A stretch of 64,000 bases of DNA from Halomonas sp. (GCF_017515565.1 NZ_JAFWFN010000002.1:1-64000), one strand, 5' to 3'; shown: positions 31,021 to 40,962, numbered from the stretch's first letter. Notes: generated from the letters alone by a model not told the origin. Made by a program: numbers and translations.

Positions 31021-32364
31021 CTACGCGCTTTTCCATGCGAGCGCGGCTTCGCGCCCTCGCCGCTCATTAACCCTTGCACAAATCAGCATGGCGATAATAA
31101 ATAACCCCACACACAATAGAATAGACGCTTGCAGGCCAATAAGCGTTTGCAACACACCGAGCATGACAATACCCAGTACGCCTGCCAACTTGTTAGCTAA
31201 CCCCCAGAAGCCAAAAAATTCGGCTGACTTCGCCAGCGGCGAAAACAACCCGACAAGTGCCCGACTAGCGGACTGGCTAGACCCCAAACTTAGGCCCGCT
31301 AAACAGCCCACCACTAAAAACACGTGCTGCGCCTGCCACTGCCAGCCAAAGCGGCTATTTGCCCAAACAGTTAACTCTGGGGTGGCCCAAATAGCCACAA
31401 TCGCCGTTACCCATAGCGCTAGGGTCATTTGATACGTGCGTTTGGCACCCAGCTTATCCTGAAGAAACCCAAACCCAAGCGCCCCCGCCGCCGCGGTAAT
31501 TTGCACAATAATAAACATGATATTGCGGACGCTCTCATCCCAACCAATGACCTGGGCGCCATAGATAAAGGCAAAGGCAATAATGATGTAGACCCCCGCC
31601 ATCGAAAACAGCAGCGACACCAAGAAAATGCTTAAATCTTTGAAATAGCGGATTTCATGAAGTGTCGAAAGTACGCGCTGCTGAGCTATTTGACGATAGG
31701 CAACGCCGCGAGGCTGCGGCGTTCCCCGCTCCTTAAGCCATAAAAATGTAGGAATGGCAGCCAATAGGAAAAAACCAGCAGCGAAAGGCCCTACCCAGCG
31801 TATCCGCTCAAAATTCTCTAGCGTGGCCTCGCCAAGCACTGCCAGCGTAAACCCTGCAGCGAAGAGGCCACCTATGTAGCCTAATGCCCAACCAAAACCA
31901 GAAATCTTACCCAGCGCGTTCGGCGGCCCAAGCTCCGGTAAAAAAGCAGCAATAAAGGACTCTCCCATGGAGTACGCGTAGTTAGAGAGCACAATTAACA
32001 GTAACCCCACCACGACAAAACCTGGCTCCACAAAATAGAGCATCGCGGTCGTCAACACCGTGGCAAGATAACTAATGAACAAAAAGCGCTTTTTTTCAGC
32101 ACGGTAATCCATCACCGCACCGCACAGTGGGGCCGTTATTACTACCATCAAATAGCTGATGGCCAGCCCTAAGCTCCATAGAAAGTTGGCAAGCCGAAAA
32201 CCGTCTCCCCGGTCGCCCACAATCACCGTGGTAAATAGCTCACCAAAAACAACCGTAATAATAAGTAAGGTATAGGCCTGATTGGCAAAATCGAACATCG
32301 CCCAGCCAAAAATTTCGCGGCGCGATGCATAGGAAGCAACCGGTGCAGCAGTAGCAGGCAGCAT
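31021..32364 (-). CDS. MFS transporter, UMF1/Atg22-like
   Basis: 447 residues with 11-12 hydrophobic helices. The start EIFGWAMFDFANQAYTLLIITVVFGE is the hallmark of the UMF1/Atg22-like major facilitator family (W..YD.AN). An internal loop around residue 205-220 (LKERGTPQPRG) is typical. Substrate is not predictable; eukaryotic Atg22 exports amino acids from vacuoles. 25 nt separate it from the protease gene downstream, so they may be co-transcribed. Confidence 0.86.
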   Translation of the reverse strand: MLPATAAPVASYASRREIFGWAMFDFANQAYTLLIITVVFGELFTTVIVGDRGDGFRLANFLWSLGLAISYLMVVITAPLCGAVMDYRAEKKRFLFISYLATVLTTAMLYFVEPGFVVVGLLLIVLSNYAYSMGESFIAAFLPELGPPNALGKISGFGWALGYIGGLFAAGFTLAVLGEATLENFERIRWVGPFAAGFFLLAAIPTFLWLKERGTPQPRGVAYRQIAQQRVLSTLHEIRYFKDLSIFLVSLLFSMAGVYIIIAFAFIYGAQVIGWDESVRNIMFIIVQITAAAGALGFGFLQDKLGAKRTYQMTLALWVTAIVAIWATPELTVWANSRFGWQWQAQHVFLVVGCLAGLSLGSSQSASRALVGLFSPLAKSAEFFGFWGLANKLAGVLGIVMLGVLQTLIGLQASILLCVGLFIIAMLICARVNERRGREAALAWKSA

Positions 32365-32418
32365 TGATGACTCTCTCTAAAGGGGGTGACAGGCAACAGA
32401 CTGCCGTTCGAGCACAAT

Positions 32419-32457
32419 CAACGACTAACGCCCGGCGAGGCCGGGCGTTAGTCGTTG
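32419..32457. terminator. 18-bp perfect stem-loop upstream of the MFS gene
   Basis: Left arm CAACGACTAACGCCCGGC, loop GAG, exact complementary right arm. No T-tract on either strand, so a factor-independent terminator is not proven. It separates the BCCT/small-protein transcript from the MFS gene. Confidence 0.6.
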
Positions 32458-32486
32458 CGACGTTCAGTATTCACAACAGACAGCTT

Positions 32487-32633
32487 TCACAAAAGCCAGT
32501 GCGCAACAACGGCAGCTAACCCGATCACTATGGCAGTCACAACAGCTACGGTGACAACACGATCTAGCCAGCGGTCAAACGCCACGTTTTTAGACGACCG
32601 GCGCGTTGCGCCGTGACGTACTTGCCGGGCCAT
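32487..32633 (-). CDS. Small single-helix membrane protein (48 residues)
   Basis: An ATG-started frame of 48 codons between the BCCT and MFS genes on the same strand. The product has a basic N-terminus (MARQVRHGATRRSSKN) and one C-terminal membrane helix (VVTVAVVTAIVIGLAAVVA). The upstream ribosome binding site is weak. It begins 56 nt after the BCCT stop and may be an accessory subunit or an independent small protein. I do not recognise a family. Confidence 0.5.
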   Translation of the reverse strand: MARQVRHGATRRSSKNVAFDRWLDRVVTVAVVTAIVIGLAAVVAHWLL

Positions 32634-32688
32634 TAGCACGCTCGTTCCATGTGTGCGCTCTCCCACAAGTGAGGCTGGTTATTAAGGA

Positions 32689-34314
32689 CTAGCTATTGAT
32701 ACGCCGATTGATGACGTTTGGCGAGCGCCGCAAACGCTCCTCTTCACCCAACTGTTCCGCTTCAAACGCATCTGCGCCAACCGGCGTTTCACCATGGCGG
32801 CGATAGAGCTGTGTCAGCATCGCTTTACGGTCGGCCCGCAGCTCACGTATTAGTACTACTATCATCATATACAGAATAAACGTAAACGGTAGTGCCGAAA
32901 GCACTGCCGCCGACTGCAGCCCTGACAGACCCCCTGCCACAATAAGCGTGAAGCAGATGGCGGCAATTAACACCCCCCATATTAGCCGTTTATATAAGGG
33001 CGGATTGATAGAACCGTTATCCGTCATTTGCGCCACGATATAGGACGCTGAATCCGCCGAGGTTACCAAGAAAATAAAGATCAGCAGCATCGCCACGACT
33101 GATAGCACGTTTGAGTAAGGCATTAGCTCGAACATCTCAAACAAGGCAACAGTGATATTGGCTTGGGTGGCAGCGGCAAGCCCCACGTTTTCGCCATTTA
33201 GCTCCATGTGCAGCGCGGCACCGCCAAATACGCCCATCCATAGGCAGGCCAGTAGCGGTGGAACCAGTAACACGCCAAATACATACTCTTTAATAGTCCG
33301 ACCACGGGAAACGCGGGCAATAAACGTACCGACAAACGGCGACCATGCAATGACCCAGGCCCAGTAGAAAATCGTCCAGCTACTGGCCCACTCATTATCG
33401 CTGTAAGGTGAAATACGTAGGCTCATGCCGATGAAGTTTTGTAGGTAATCACCAATGCCAAGCGTAATGGTTTCAAGAATGGCAATGGTCGGCCCCGTTA
33501 CCAGCACATAAAGCATTAAGCCAATGCACAGGATCATATTTAAGTTCGACAGGCGCTTAATCCCTTTATCAAGCCCCGACCACGTAGAAAGCATATAGGC
33601 ACAGAACATCACAAAGAGAATGATAAACTGCCACAAGCCATTCTCTGGCAAGCCGAAGACCGCGTTAAGGCCGCCGTTCATTTGCAGAACACCTAACCCT
33701 AGGGAGGTAGCCACCCCCATCACGGTGGCAACGACGGCAAACACATCCAACCAAGAAGCGTAAGGGCGAACCCGGGGATGCTTTGCGGTAACCGATGAAA
33801 GCACAGAAGAGACAAGCCCAGCTTGGCCTTTACGAAACTGAAAATAGGCAATGATTAAACCCACCACGGCGAAGGCAGCCCACTGATGGATGCCCCAGTT
33901 AAAATAGCTGTACTGGATGGCATACCGCGCGGCGGCTTCGGTTTCTGCGGGCATATCCCCATAAGGCGGGCTGATATAGTGGCTCATGGGCTCTGCCATG
34001 CCGTAAAACACTAAGCCGACACCAAACCCCGCGGCCAGCAGCATGCTTATCCAGGAGAAAAACGTGTAGTTTGGGGTGCTGTCCTGGGGTCCAAGGCGCA
34101 CTTTGCCGTATTTGCTCAGCGCTAATCCGAATAAAAAGATGACAAAGCCAAATACCGAGAAGAGATAAAACCAACCGAACAGCTCAGTCACAGTGGCTAA
34201 TGCCGATTCCGCCGCATTACCAAAGCCGACAGGAAAAGCGGCCCCCGCTACAACTAAGCCGAAAATGATGATCGCTGACGCGATAAACACCGACTTTCCT
34301 CCATGACTTGCCAT
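32689..34314 (-). CDS. BCCT-family betaine/choline/carnitine transporter
   Basis: A 541-residue secondary transporter of quaternary ammonium compatible solutes, fitting a salt-adapted host. Twelve hydrophobic helices; conserved ISMLLAAGFGVGLVFYGMAEP (substrate and sodium sites), the aromatic signature region WTIFYWAWVIAWSPFVGTF with ARVSRGRTIKE, and TSADSASYIV in a late helix. AAGGAGG at 4 nt before the ATG is a very strong ribosome binding site. The C-terminal tail of about 35 residues is charged. Which solute is carried cannot be decided here. Confidence 0.93.
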   Translation of the reverse strand: MASHGGKSVFIASAIIIFGLVVAGAAFPVGFGNAAESALATVTELFGWFYLFSVFGFVIFLFGLALSKYGKVRLGPQDSTPNYTFFSWISMLLAAGFGVGLVFYGMAEPMSHYISPPYGDMPAETEAAARYAIQYSYFNWGIHQWAAFAVVGLIIAYFQFRKGQAGLVSSVLSSVTAKHPRVRPYASWLDVFAVVATVMGVATSLGLGVLQMNGGLNAVFGLPENGLWQFIILFVMFCAYMLSTWSGLDKGIKRLSNLNMILCIGLMLYVLVTGPTIAILETITLGIGDYLQNFIGMSLRISPYSDNEWASSWTIFYWAWVIAWSPFVGTFIARVSRGRTIKEYVFGVLLVPPLLACLWMGVFGGAALHMELNGENVGLAAATQANITVALFEMFELMPYSNVLSVVAMLLIFIFLVTSADSASYIVAQMTDNGSINPPLYKRLIWGVLIAAICFTLIVAGGLSGLQSAAVLSALPFTFILYMMIVVLIRELRADRKAMLTQLYRRHGETPVGADAFEAEQLGEEERLRRSPNVINRRINS

Positions 34315-34480
34315 AGAACCTCCTTGTTAGATAAGCATTATGCACATCTATCGAGTGCGTATAGGTAAATACTAACATTTGAGCATCGCAATCGCATGCG
34401 TGCTGATGGGTGGATCATCTAGCAGTGAACTTGATAGCGCCTCTATGTTCCAATGGGACAAATGAACGATGGAGGCTTTC

Positions 34481-34837
34481 ATGCCACAGATGAATCGTGA
34501 CCAACGTAACGCCGCTTGGCAGGCTGCCAATCAATGGCGTGCGAGGGCAACTCAAACGCAGCCTACAGGCTTACTGGGCAGTTTAAAGCTGCTGCTTACT
34601 TGGCTTGCGTTTGGCGCCTTGATGATTGTTGGCGTGGTGCTCGGCTTATTCTTCTTGTTGATTGGCTGGGCAATGATGCCTTTTGTTCGCCATAAGATGA
34701 AAAAGCGAATGGAGCAGATGCGTGCCGACCAAGCGCAGGATATCGGTAGTGGTTATGCTAGTTCGCGGCATCAGCCCAAACAATATGACGCGCTTGAAGG
34801 TAGTTATGAAGTTAAAGACGAAACTCACCGCCGCTAA
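34481..34837 (+). CDS. Unrecognised membrane protein (118 residues)
   Basis: Soluble basic start (MPQMNRDQRNAAWQAANQW), one long hydrophobic hairpin (about 30-60, LLLTWLAFGALMIVGVVLGLFFLLIGWAMM), then a basic stretch HKMKKRMEQMR and a hydrophilic tail. The ATG at 34481 has GGAGG 5 nt upstream; that GGAGG itself lies inside a second in-frame ATG context (34469). No family recognised; such proteins often appear as phage-shock-like or stress membrane proteins, but that is only analogy. Confidence 0.7.
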   Translation: MPQMNRDQRNAAWQAANQWRARATQTQPTGLLGSLKLLLTWLAFGALMIVGVVLGLFFLLIGWAMMPFVRHKMKKRMEQMRADQAQDIGSGYASSRHQPKQYDALEGSYEVKDETHRR

Positions 34838-34944
34838 CGTTTCACTCTCTGCGAATACCACGCTGTTTTATTAGCGCGTCTTCTGGCCTAGCGCGATTTA
34901 CTTTTTCGCCATATCCATACTTAGCGTGTTAGTACCTTGGTTTT

Positions 34945-34968
34945 AAAGCGCCGCTATTAAAGCGGCGC
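34945..34968 (-). terminator. Terminator overlapping the AEC transporter stop codon
   Basis: Stem GCGCCGCT with a 5-nt loop and complement AGCGGCGC; on the minus strand it is followed by TTTAAAA. The stem includes the last codons and stop of the carrier gene. Confidence 0.6.
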
Positions 34969-35850
34969 ATAAATCCAGGCAAACGCCGCGGCCAGCGTCA
35001 ATGGCATCACAATCAAGCTACCCAAGTTTCCAATGAGCACCAACGACGCCACTTTCTGTGGCTGCAGTTTGTACTGCTCGGCGACTAAGTAATTAAGCAC
35101 CGCGGGGGGTAGCGCTGCAAATACCAGCAATACCGCAGTTTGCAGCGGGTTAAGGGGCAATAACCACATGAGCGGTAGCGCAATAACGACGCCGGAGAGC
35201 GGGCAAAGCACCGCGCCCAGAAGCCCCGTGCGCCAGTCACTAAAGTCAATCTCCAGTAAGCGTACGCCCAGCGCAAATAGCATCAGTGGAATACACACCC
35301 CACCCAGCATATGCATCGCTTCCAGCAGCCAGCTGGGGAGCGGCACCCCACCAACGTTAACCGCTAAACCCGCTACGCTAGCTGCGACAATCGGCATGCG
35401 CAGCAGCCGCCACAGCGACGTGCACGGGTCGAGCATATAAAGCCCTACCGAAAAGTGGAGCAACATTTCGACGATAAACACCACGACCGCCGCAGGAAGC
35501 GCTTCTGGCCCAAAGGCGAGCACCAGCAGCGGCACTCCCATATTTCCCGAGTTGTTAAACATCATCGGCGGCAGAAATACTTTTAAATCCAGCGACAGCC
35601 ATTTGGCGACAGGCCACAGTAACAGCCCAGAGCCTAAAACAATGGCCGCCGCGGCGGTGGCAAGCCACGCATAGTCCGCCAGAGGCGCTTGGCGATCGGC
35701 GAGTACCGCAAAGACTAAAAGCGGTACAAAAAGCTCCATATTGAGGGTGTTGAGACTTCTAATATCCGGCGTGCGGAAGCGCCCATAAGCCGCACCACAA
35801 CCCGCAATAAGAAACACCGGCAGCAGCGTTGCAAGAATATGCCCGGTCAT
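34957..35850 (-). CDS. AEC-family (auxin efflux carrier-like) transporter
   Basis: 297 residues, about ten hydrophobic helices in two inverted halves. Typical features: LPVFLIAGCGAAYGRF at the start, LNTLNMELFVPLLVFAVLA, and MMFNNSGNMGVPLLVLAFG (the conserved NxxNxG region of AEC/malonate-malate carriers). Substrates in bacteria are usually small carboxylates, unproven here. Single gene with a terminator at its stop. Confidence 0.88.
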   Translation of the reverse strand: MTGHILATLLPVFLIAGCGAAYGRFRTPDIRSLNTLNMELFVPLLVFAVLADRQAPLADYAWLATAAAAIVLGSGLLLWPVAKWLSLDLKVFLPPMMFNNSGNMGVPLLVLAFGPEALPAAVVVFIVEMLLHFSVGLYMLDPCTSLWRLLRMPIVAASVAGLAVNVGGVPLPSWLLEAMHMLGGVCIPLMLFALGVRLLEIDFSDWRTGLLGAVLCPLSGVVIALPLMWLLPLNPLQTAVLLVFAALPPAVLNYLVAEQYKLQPQKVASLVLIGNLGSLIVMPLTLAAAFAWIYAPL

Positions 35851-35983
35851 AAATGCGTCACTTCCGGGCGAACAGTTACGTCGCGCAGTGCCAGCATCGC
35901 AGTGTTCCTTATCGTTATTCGGAATAATTTGTTATCAGGCTAACTCCCCTGCTGATGCTACTTAAAAAGTGTTAGGTCGCCAA

Positions 35984-38983
35984 TCATGTCTCTAGAAAAC
36001 GCTGCCAAAGTGCAATAACAAATTCGCGCGGGTCTTTAAACTCGCCTGCTTTCACGGTAGTTTTTTCTCCCGTCAACGCGACGCGGTGGGTGCGGCTTCG
36101 GTAAGCCAGATAGGCTTCACGTAGCTGATCAGCCTCTGCTTGAGAGATATGCCCACTCGCCGAGAGGGTTTCTAAAATTCGAATATTATCGCTGTACGTA
36201 ATTAGCGACGGGGTTTGGTGCGCCAGCGCCAGCACGGCGTACTGACAGAGAAACTCGATATCCACCATGCCGCCAGCGTCGTGTTTCAAGTCAAACTGCG
36301 CTGTCTCATCATCGCTTGCAGCACCTGCCGTCGCCTGCCCTCTTGCCCCTGGCCCTTTCGTGCCTAAATGATCGCGCATTTTATGGCGCATACTGACCAC
36401 ATCACCGCGTAAGCTTTCACGGTCTCGCTCGCGGCAAAGGATATCGCCACGTACTTTATCAAAGGCTTCTGCTAAGGCTGCGTTACCGGCGACCACTCGG
36501 GCGCGTACCAGGGCCTGATGCTCCCAGGTCCAGGCATTTTGGCGCTGATATTCGGCGAAGGCGGCAAGCGACGTTACCAGCAACCCGGCGTTGCCTGAAG
36601 GGCGTAGGCGCATGTCTACTTCGTAGAGGCTGCCTGCCGGAGTGACCGCTGTTAATAGGTGGATAATACGCTGCCCCAAGCGAGCAAAAAACACCGGCGT
36701 ATCCACCGGCCTAGGGCCATCGGTACTGCCCTTACCATCGCTGTCGTGAAGAAATACCAGGTCCAGATCAGAGCCGTAGCCAAGCTCAATCCCCCCTAGC
36801 TTGCCGTAGCCGATAATCAAAAAAGCGGGCTCTTGAGTATTAAGCCCCTCAGGGACCCCGTGTTTACGGGTAACGTGCTTCCACGCCATGGCCAGTACCG
36901 CATCTAAAATCACTTCAGCGATATAGGTTAAGTAATCACTTACTTTCATGAGATGGCGGGTTCCCGCCACATCAGAAGCGGCAACGTGCAGCATTTGCGC
37001 GTGTTTGAATACCCGCAGAGCTTCTAACTGTGCCTCATCATCGTCTTCCGGCAGCCGGTTTAGGGTTTGGCGCAGTTCATCGGCAAGGCGTTCTTTGTCC
37101 GCTGGGGTATAGAGCGTTTCTGGGGTGAGCAGCTCATCGAGCAGAATCGGGTAACGCGCCAGCTGTTCGGCAATCCAAGGGCTTGCCGAACACAGGCGCA
37201 TTAAATGCTCAAGCGCGTGGGGGTTTTCACGTAGCAGTGCCAGGTAAGCCGTGCGGCGCAATACCGACTCAATCAACGGCTGTACTCTGGCAAGCGCGGT
37301 ATCCGGCGTTTCGTTATCCGCTATGGCGTCTAGCAGCAGCGGCATCAGAGCATCCAGGCGCTCAAAGCCGATGCGCTGCATGCTTTGTACCTGACGGGAG
37401 TGATAGAGGCTGTGCAGCCGCTTGAGCGCTTTTTCAGGCTCCTTAAAGCCAGCCTTAGCAAGATGGGCAAGCGCCTCTTCCTGCTCTTGCTCACCACGCC
37501 AGATCAAGCGCCACTCACTTAAGTTGAGGCTTGCCTCGTCATTGCTTTCATCAACGTCCTCTTCAGGGTCGGCAATGACCGCGTCAAAGTGTTGGCGAAC
37601 TCGCTGGCGCACTTCATCTAACTGTGCCACCAGCCCTGGCCAGTCTTCATGGCCCATGGCGAAGGCCACGCGCTCCCGGTCGATGTCATCGGTTGGCAGC
37701 ATTTGGGTTTGGCGGTCTTCCAGTGCCTGGAGAACGTGCTCCACATCCCGCAGGAAGGCATAATCCGGCAAGAGTTCGTCGACCACGGCTTGAGGTAATA
37801 GCCCTAATGCAGGAAGGCGATTAAGCGCTGTTTTTAGCGAACTCACCTGAAGCTCGGTATCCCGGCCGCCGCGAATGAGCTGGAACGCCTGAACAACGAA
37901 CTCTACTTCACGTATGCCGCCCGGCCCCAGCTTGATATTGCTCTGCATACCCTTGCGCTTAACTTCGCGATTAATCATCGCTTTTAGCTCGCGCAGCGAC
38001 TCAATCGCACCAAAATCCAGGTAGCGGCGGTAAACAAAGGGCCGAAGGCTTGCTAGGAGCTCATCGCCCGCTTCTAAATCACCGGCAACGGGGCGCGCTT
38101 TTAGCATGGCGTAGCGCTCCCACTCCCTGCCCTGGTCTTGATAGTAGCTGGAGAGCATGGAGAAACTACCCACTAAGGGACCACCATCGCCTAAGGGGCG
38201 CAGACGCATGTCGACTCGAAAGACAAAACCGTCGGCAGTCATGGCATCCAGCGCGGCGATTAAGCGCTGCCCAAGCTTGGTGAAGTACTCCTGATGCGCT
38301 AGGGGTTTACGCCCCCCTTCGGTTTCGCCTTTTTCGGGGAATGCGAAAATCAGGTCGATATCCGAGGATAAATTCAGCTCACCGGCCCCTAGCTTCCCCA
38401 TCCCCAGCACCACCAGCCGTTGGGGGTCGCCGTCATTACGTAGGGCTGGCAGACCCCAGCGTGGCGCGTAGAAATGCTCTAGCCACGCCAACGCGGCTTC
38501 AATACAGACTTCCGCTAACCACGACACTGATTGAGCGGTATCCCACATGCTATAGCCAGCGGGGCGATTAAGGTCGCGCCAAACAATACCCAGCATTCGG
38601 GCACGACGAAAACGGCGGATAACGCCGTGCATCGCCTCTTCATCGTCAACACTTTCCAGCGCGTCTTCCAGCCAGCGCGTCTGGTCATCTTTACTCGGTG
38701 CAGCATCCAGCTCACCGGCAACGTCCAGTTCCACCAGCCAGTGGGGAAAGCGCGTTAAGGTGTCTAAGGCAAATGTCGATACGCTAAGTACCTTGGTAAG
38801 GGCTTCCCGACGTGGCTCAGAGAGCGCCTCCCAACTGCTAGAGGGCAGCGGCTGCTTGGTCATTTCAGCCACATTATCTGCTTGGCTAAGGGCCTCACTC
38901 AGCCGTTGCCACGCTTTTTGCGCAACCGGCTTAAGTGGCGACGGCAGCACTTCTCTAGGTAAAAACGCATCGTTCAATTGCAT
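35984..38983 (-). CDS. glnE: Bifunctional glutamine synthetase adenylyltransferase/deadenylase
   Basis: Controls glutamine synthetase by adding or removing AMP on its tyrosine in response to PII and glutamine. 999 residues with two nucleotidyltransferase domains: the N-terminal deadenylase with GAGELNLSSDIDLIF (near residue 197-211) and the C-terminal adenylase with GIELGYGSDLDLVFLHD (near 720). MRLRPLGDGG and MRLRPSGNAG repeat in the two halves, and GPGGIREVEFVVQ and DAGGMVDIEFLCQ mark the paired helical regions. ATG 38983 has GAGG 5 nt upstream; a GTG two codons earlier is less likely. Confidence 0.97.
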   Translation of the reverse strand: MQLNDAFLPREVLPSPLKPVAQKAWQRLSEALSQADNVAEMTKQPLPSSSWEALSEPRREALTKVLSVSTFALDTLTRFPHWLVELDVAGELDAAPSKDDQTRWLEDALESVDDEEAMHGVIRRFRRARMLGIVWRDLNRPAGYSMWDTAQSVSWLAEVCIEAALAWLEHFYAPRWGLPALRNDGDPQRLVVLGMGKLGAGELNLSSDIDLIFAFPEKGETEGGRKPLAHQEYFTKLGQRLIAALDAMTADGFVFRVDMRLRPLGDGGPLVGSFSMLSSYYQDQGREWERYAMLKARPVAGDLEAGDELLASLRPFVYRRYLDFGAIESLRELKAMINREVKRKGMQSNIKLGPGGIREVEFVVQAFQLIRGGRDTELQVSSLKTALNRLPALGLLPQAVVDELLPDYAFLRDVEHVLQALEDRQTQMLPTDDIDRERVAFAMGHEDWPGLVAQLDEVRQRVRQHFDAVIADPEEDVDESNDEASLNLSEWRLIWRGEQEQEEALAHLAKAGFKEPEKALKRLHSLYHSRQVQSMQRIGFERLDALMPLLLDAIADNETPDTALARVQPLIESVLRRTAYLALLRENPHALEHLMRLCSASPWIAEQLARYPILLDELLTPETLYTPADKERLADELRQTLNRLPEDDDEAQLEALRVFKHAQMLHVAASDVAGTRHLMKVSDYLTYIAEVILDAVLAMAWKHVTRKHGVPEGLNTQEPAFLIIGYGKLGGIELGYGSDLDLVFLHDSDGKGSTDGPRPVDTPVFFARLGQRIIHLLTAVTPAGSLYEVDMRLRPSGNAGLLVTSLAAFAEYQRQNAWTWEHQALVRARVVAGNAALAEAFDKVRGDILCRERDRESLRGDVVSMRHKMRDHLGTKGPGARGQATAGAASDDETAQFDLKHDAGGMVDIEFLCQYAVLALAHQTPSLITYSDNIRILETLSASGHISQAEADQLREAYLAYRSRTHRVALTGEKTTVKAGEFKDPREFVIALWQRFLET

Positions 38984-39033
38984 AACCACCTCGCTAACAA
39001 GCGTTTTAAATTATTATTTCAACTACCAAAACC

Positions 39034-39405
39034 TTAGCCAAAGAATTTCTGCCAGCCAAGCACGCCCCATGTCAGCCCCGCCATTATCAGCGAGAGCATC
39101 ACCGCTGCAGAGCCAATATCCTTCGCCCGCCCTGAAAGTTCATGGTGCTCGGTGCCTATGCGGTCGACAACATTTTCAACGGCGCTATTAAGCAGCTCCA
39201 CTATCAGTACCAGAAACAGGCTGCCTACCAGCAGCAGCCAACTGATTGACGTGTCTGCAATCCACCAAGCTAATGGTAGTAATACGGCAGTAATCACTAC
39301 CTCTTGACGAAAGGCGGTTTCGTTTCTAAACGCAGCTTTAAGGCCTTTCCACGAATAGCGTGTGGAATACATTAAATGGGTTAACCCGGTATGTCTTGGC
39401 TTCAT
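39034..39405 (-). CDS. dgkA: Diacylglycerol kinase
   Basis: Small trimeric inner-membrane kinase that recycles diacylglycerol from membrane-derived oligosaccharide synthesis. 123 residues: amphipathic N-terminus with STRYSWKGLKAAFRNETAFRQE, three membrane helices, and the signature ELLNSAVENVVDRIG carrying catalytic Glu/Asn. 31 nt after the dacB start region on the same strand as glnE. Confidence 0.95.
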   Translation of the reverse strand: MKPRHTGLTHLMYSTRYSWKGLKAAFRNETAFRQEVVITAVLLPLAWWIADTSISWLLLVGSLFLVLIVELLNSAVENVVDRIGTEHHELSGRAKDIGSAAVMLSLIMAGLTWGVLGWQKFFG

Positions 39406-39436
39406 GCACGCTCCCCACCCTGCAAATAATTCATCA

Positions 39437-40951
39437 TTAGTTAGCCAGTATCATTGCGTCCAGATCCAGCGACAGCGGGTCGAGCACCTCGGGCCAGCTT
39501 AGATAAGGGGTGCTACCACTGCCGTTCACTAACACGGTAAAAACGCCCCATCGCCCCTGGGCGGTACGGAAATACCCAGCAATGGCACGCACCGCAAAGG
39601 GTTGGTTCAGCGTGCCGGTTTTAACCATGACGTTGCTCTGGAAGGTCGGTGAACCTCGGCGTATAAAACGCATTACCCCGTTGGCCGGGGACTGGAAAGA
39701 CGCCACAAAGCTTGGGAACAGGGCACTATGGCGAAACATATCCTCCAACATCACGTTCACGCCTTGGGCGGAGGTGCGGTTGTCGGTGGTTAAACCACTG
39801 CCGCTGGAAAACGTCAGTGGGCCGTGTCCTGGCAAGCTCTGGGCGTAAACCTCAATAGCTTGGCCCGCTTGGCGCAGCTGTGCCTGAGGTGTTTCCACTA
39901 AGTTAAGCGCCAGCACATCGGCCATATAGTTATTGGAGTAGTTCATGGTGCGCAGCAGCAGTTCCTGTAGCGGCATGCTGTCCACTGCCGCTAAACGCTG
40001 CGCGCCGGCGGGGCGCGTACTGCTGACCCGCCATGGGTCGCGTACCGTAATCCCCGCCTGGTTTAGCATGCTCAGCAGTACTTGAGCGGTTTTTTCTGCA
40101 GCATCCCCTGCACCACGGTAGACATCCCTGGCAGCAGCATTGGTCGAGATTTGCCCCGTCAGGCGCATCACATCGCCGCGCTCATCGGTAATACGTTCAG
40201 CACTAATTTCGGTGCCGCTATTGGCTGGCCGAGTCACCACTTGATTATCGATCGCAATCAGCGGTTGCGGGCTGTCACACAGCCCCACACGGGCGGGCTC
40301 TCCTGCGCTATTAGCGGGCGCCACGTTGACACACCAAGTGCCAAAGTTAACCCCCGCAGAGGTAAGCGGGGCACTGTAAGCATTCGCTACCCGGGTACGC
40401 GCGTTACAGCGGTCAGTGGTAAGACACTCCACCGGGCCAAAGCGCCACTGACTAATCACCAGAGCGCCGTCAACTTCGCGCACCCCGGAAAGCTGAAGGC
40501 GCTGCACAAGGCGCCATAAATCTTCTGTGGTCAGGCCCGGGTCACCGCCGCCTTCAAACACAAGGTCGCCGCGCAGCACGCCGCTATCAACAGCGCCCAC
40601 GCTCACCAGCTGGCTGGTAAAGCGGTGCTGAGGGCCATAGCGATTAAGCGCCGCTGCCGCCAGATACGCTTTAGTAACCGACGCGGGAGAGAGTTGCCGC
40701 TCGGGGTTAAGGCTGCCCAACAGGGCATTACTGCCGGCATCCGCATCCAGTAAGCGTGCTTCAGCACTGATCGAAAAGCCTTTGTTTTGCAGCTGGCCTA
40801 GGCGGCTGAAGTCGGCAAAAAGCGCGGTACTAACGCCAAAGGTAGCGGTGGCGACGCTGGCCACAATCATCCCCCGCAGCCAACTCACAGGAGAAGTACG
40901 CGAGCGTTTAGCTCGGCTATTAACACGGTATTTACCCATACAGTACGTCAC
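39437..40951 (-). CDS. dacB: D-alanyl-D-alanine carboxypeptidase/endopeptidase (PBP4 family)
   Basis: Periplasmic class C penicillin-binding protein trimming or opening peptidoglycan cross-links. 504 residues: basic N-terminus plus signal helix (about 26-46, GMIVASVATATFGVSTALFA), SxxK motif S91-V-T-K94, SNN motif in MNYSNNYMAD, and KTG in VMVKTGTLN. The long insert between SxxK and SxN (domains II and III) is present. GTG 40951 is favoured by GAGG 9 nt upstream; the ATG four codons later has none. Confidence 0.93.
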   Translation of the reverse strand: MTYCMGKYRVNSRAKRSRTSPVSWLRGMIVASVATATFGVSTALFADFSRLGQLQNKGFSISAEARLLDADAGSNALLGSLNPERQLSPASVTKAYLAAAALNRYGPQHRFTSQLVSVGAVDSGVLRGDLVFEGGGDPGLTTEDLWRLVQRLQLSGVREVDGALVISQWRFGPVECLTTDRCNARTRVANAYSAPLTSAGVNFGTWCVNVAPANSAGEPARVGLCDSPQPLIAIDNQVVTRPANSGTEISAERITDERGDVMRLTGQISTNAAARDVYRGAGDAAEKTAQVLLSMLNQAGITVRDPWRVSSTRPAGAQRLAAVDSMPLQELLLRTMNYSNNYMADVLALNLVETPQAQLRQAGQAIEVYAQSLPGHGPLTFSSGSGLTTDNRTSAQGVNVMLEDMFRHSALFPSFVASFQSPANGVMRFIRRGSPTFQSNVMVKTGTLNQPFAVRAIAGYFRTAQGRWGVFTVLVNGSGSTPYLSWPEVLDPLSLDLDAMILAN

Positions 40952-40962
40952 GTTCAGCTACC

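Noticed and set aside
30986-31432. 148-codon plus-strand frame opposite the MFS gene
   Set aside because: Antisense to well-conserved transporter coding sequence; no ribosome binding site.
40082-40519. 145-codon plus-strand frame inside dacB
   Set aside because: Antisense to a conserved PBP4 gene with all catalytic motifs; no start signal.
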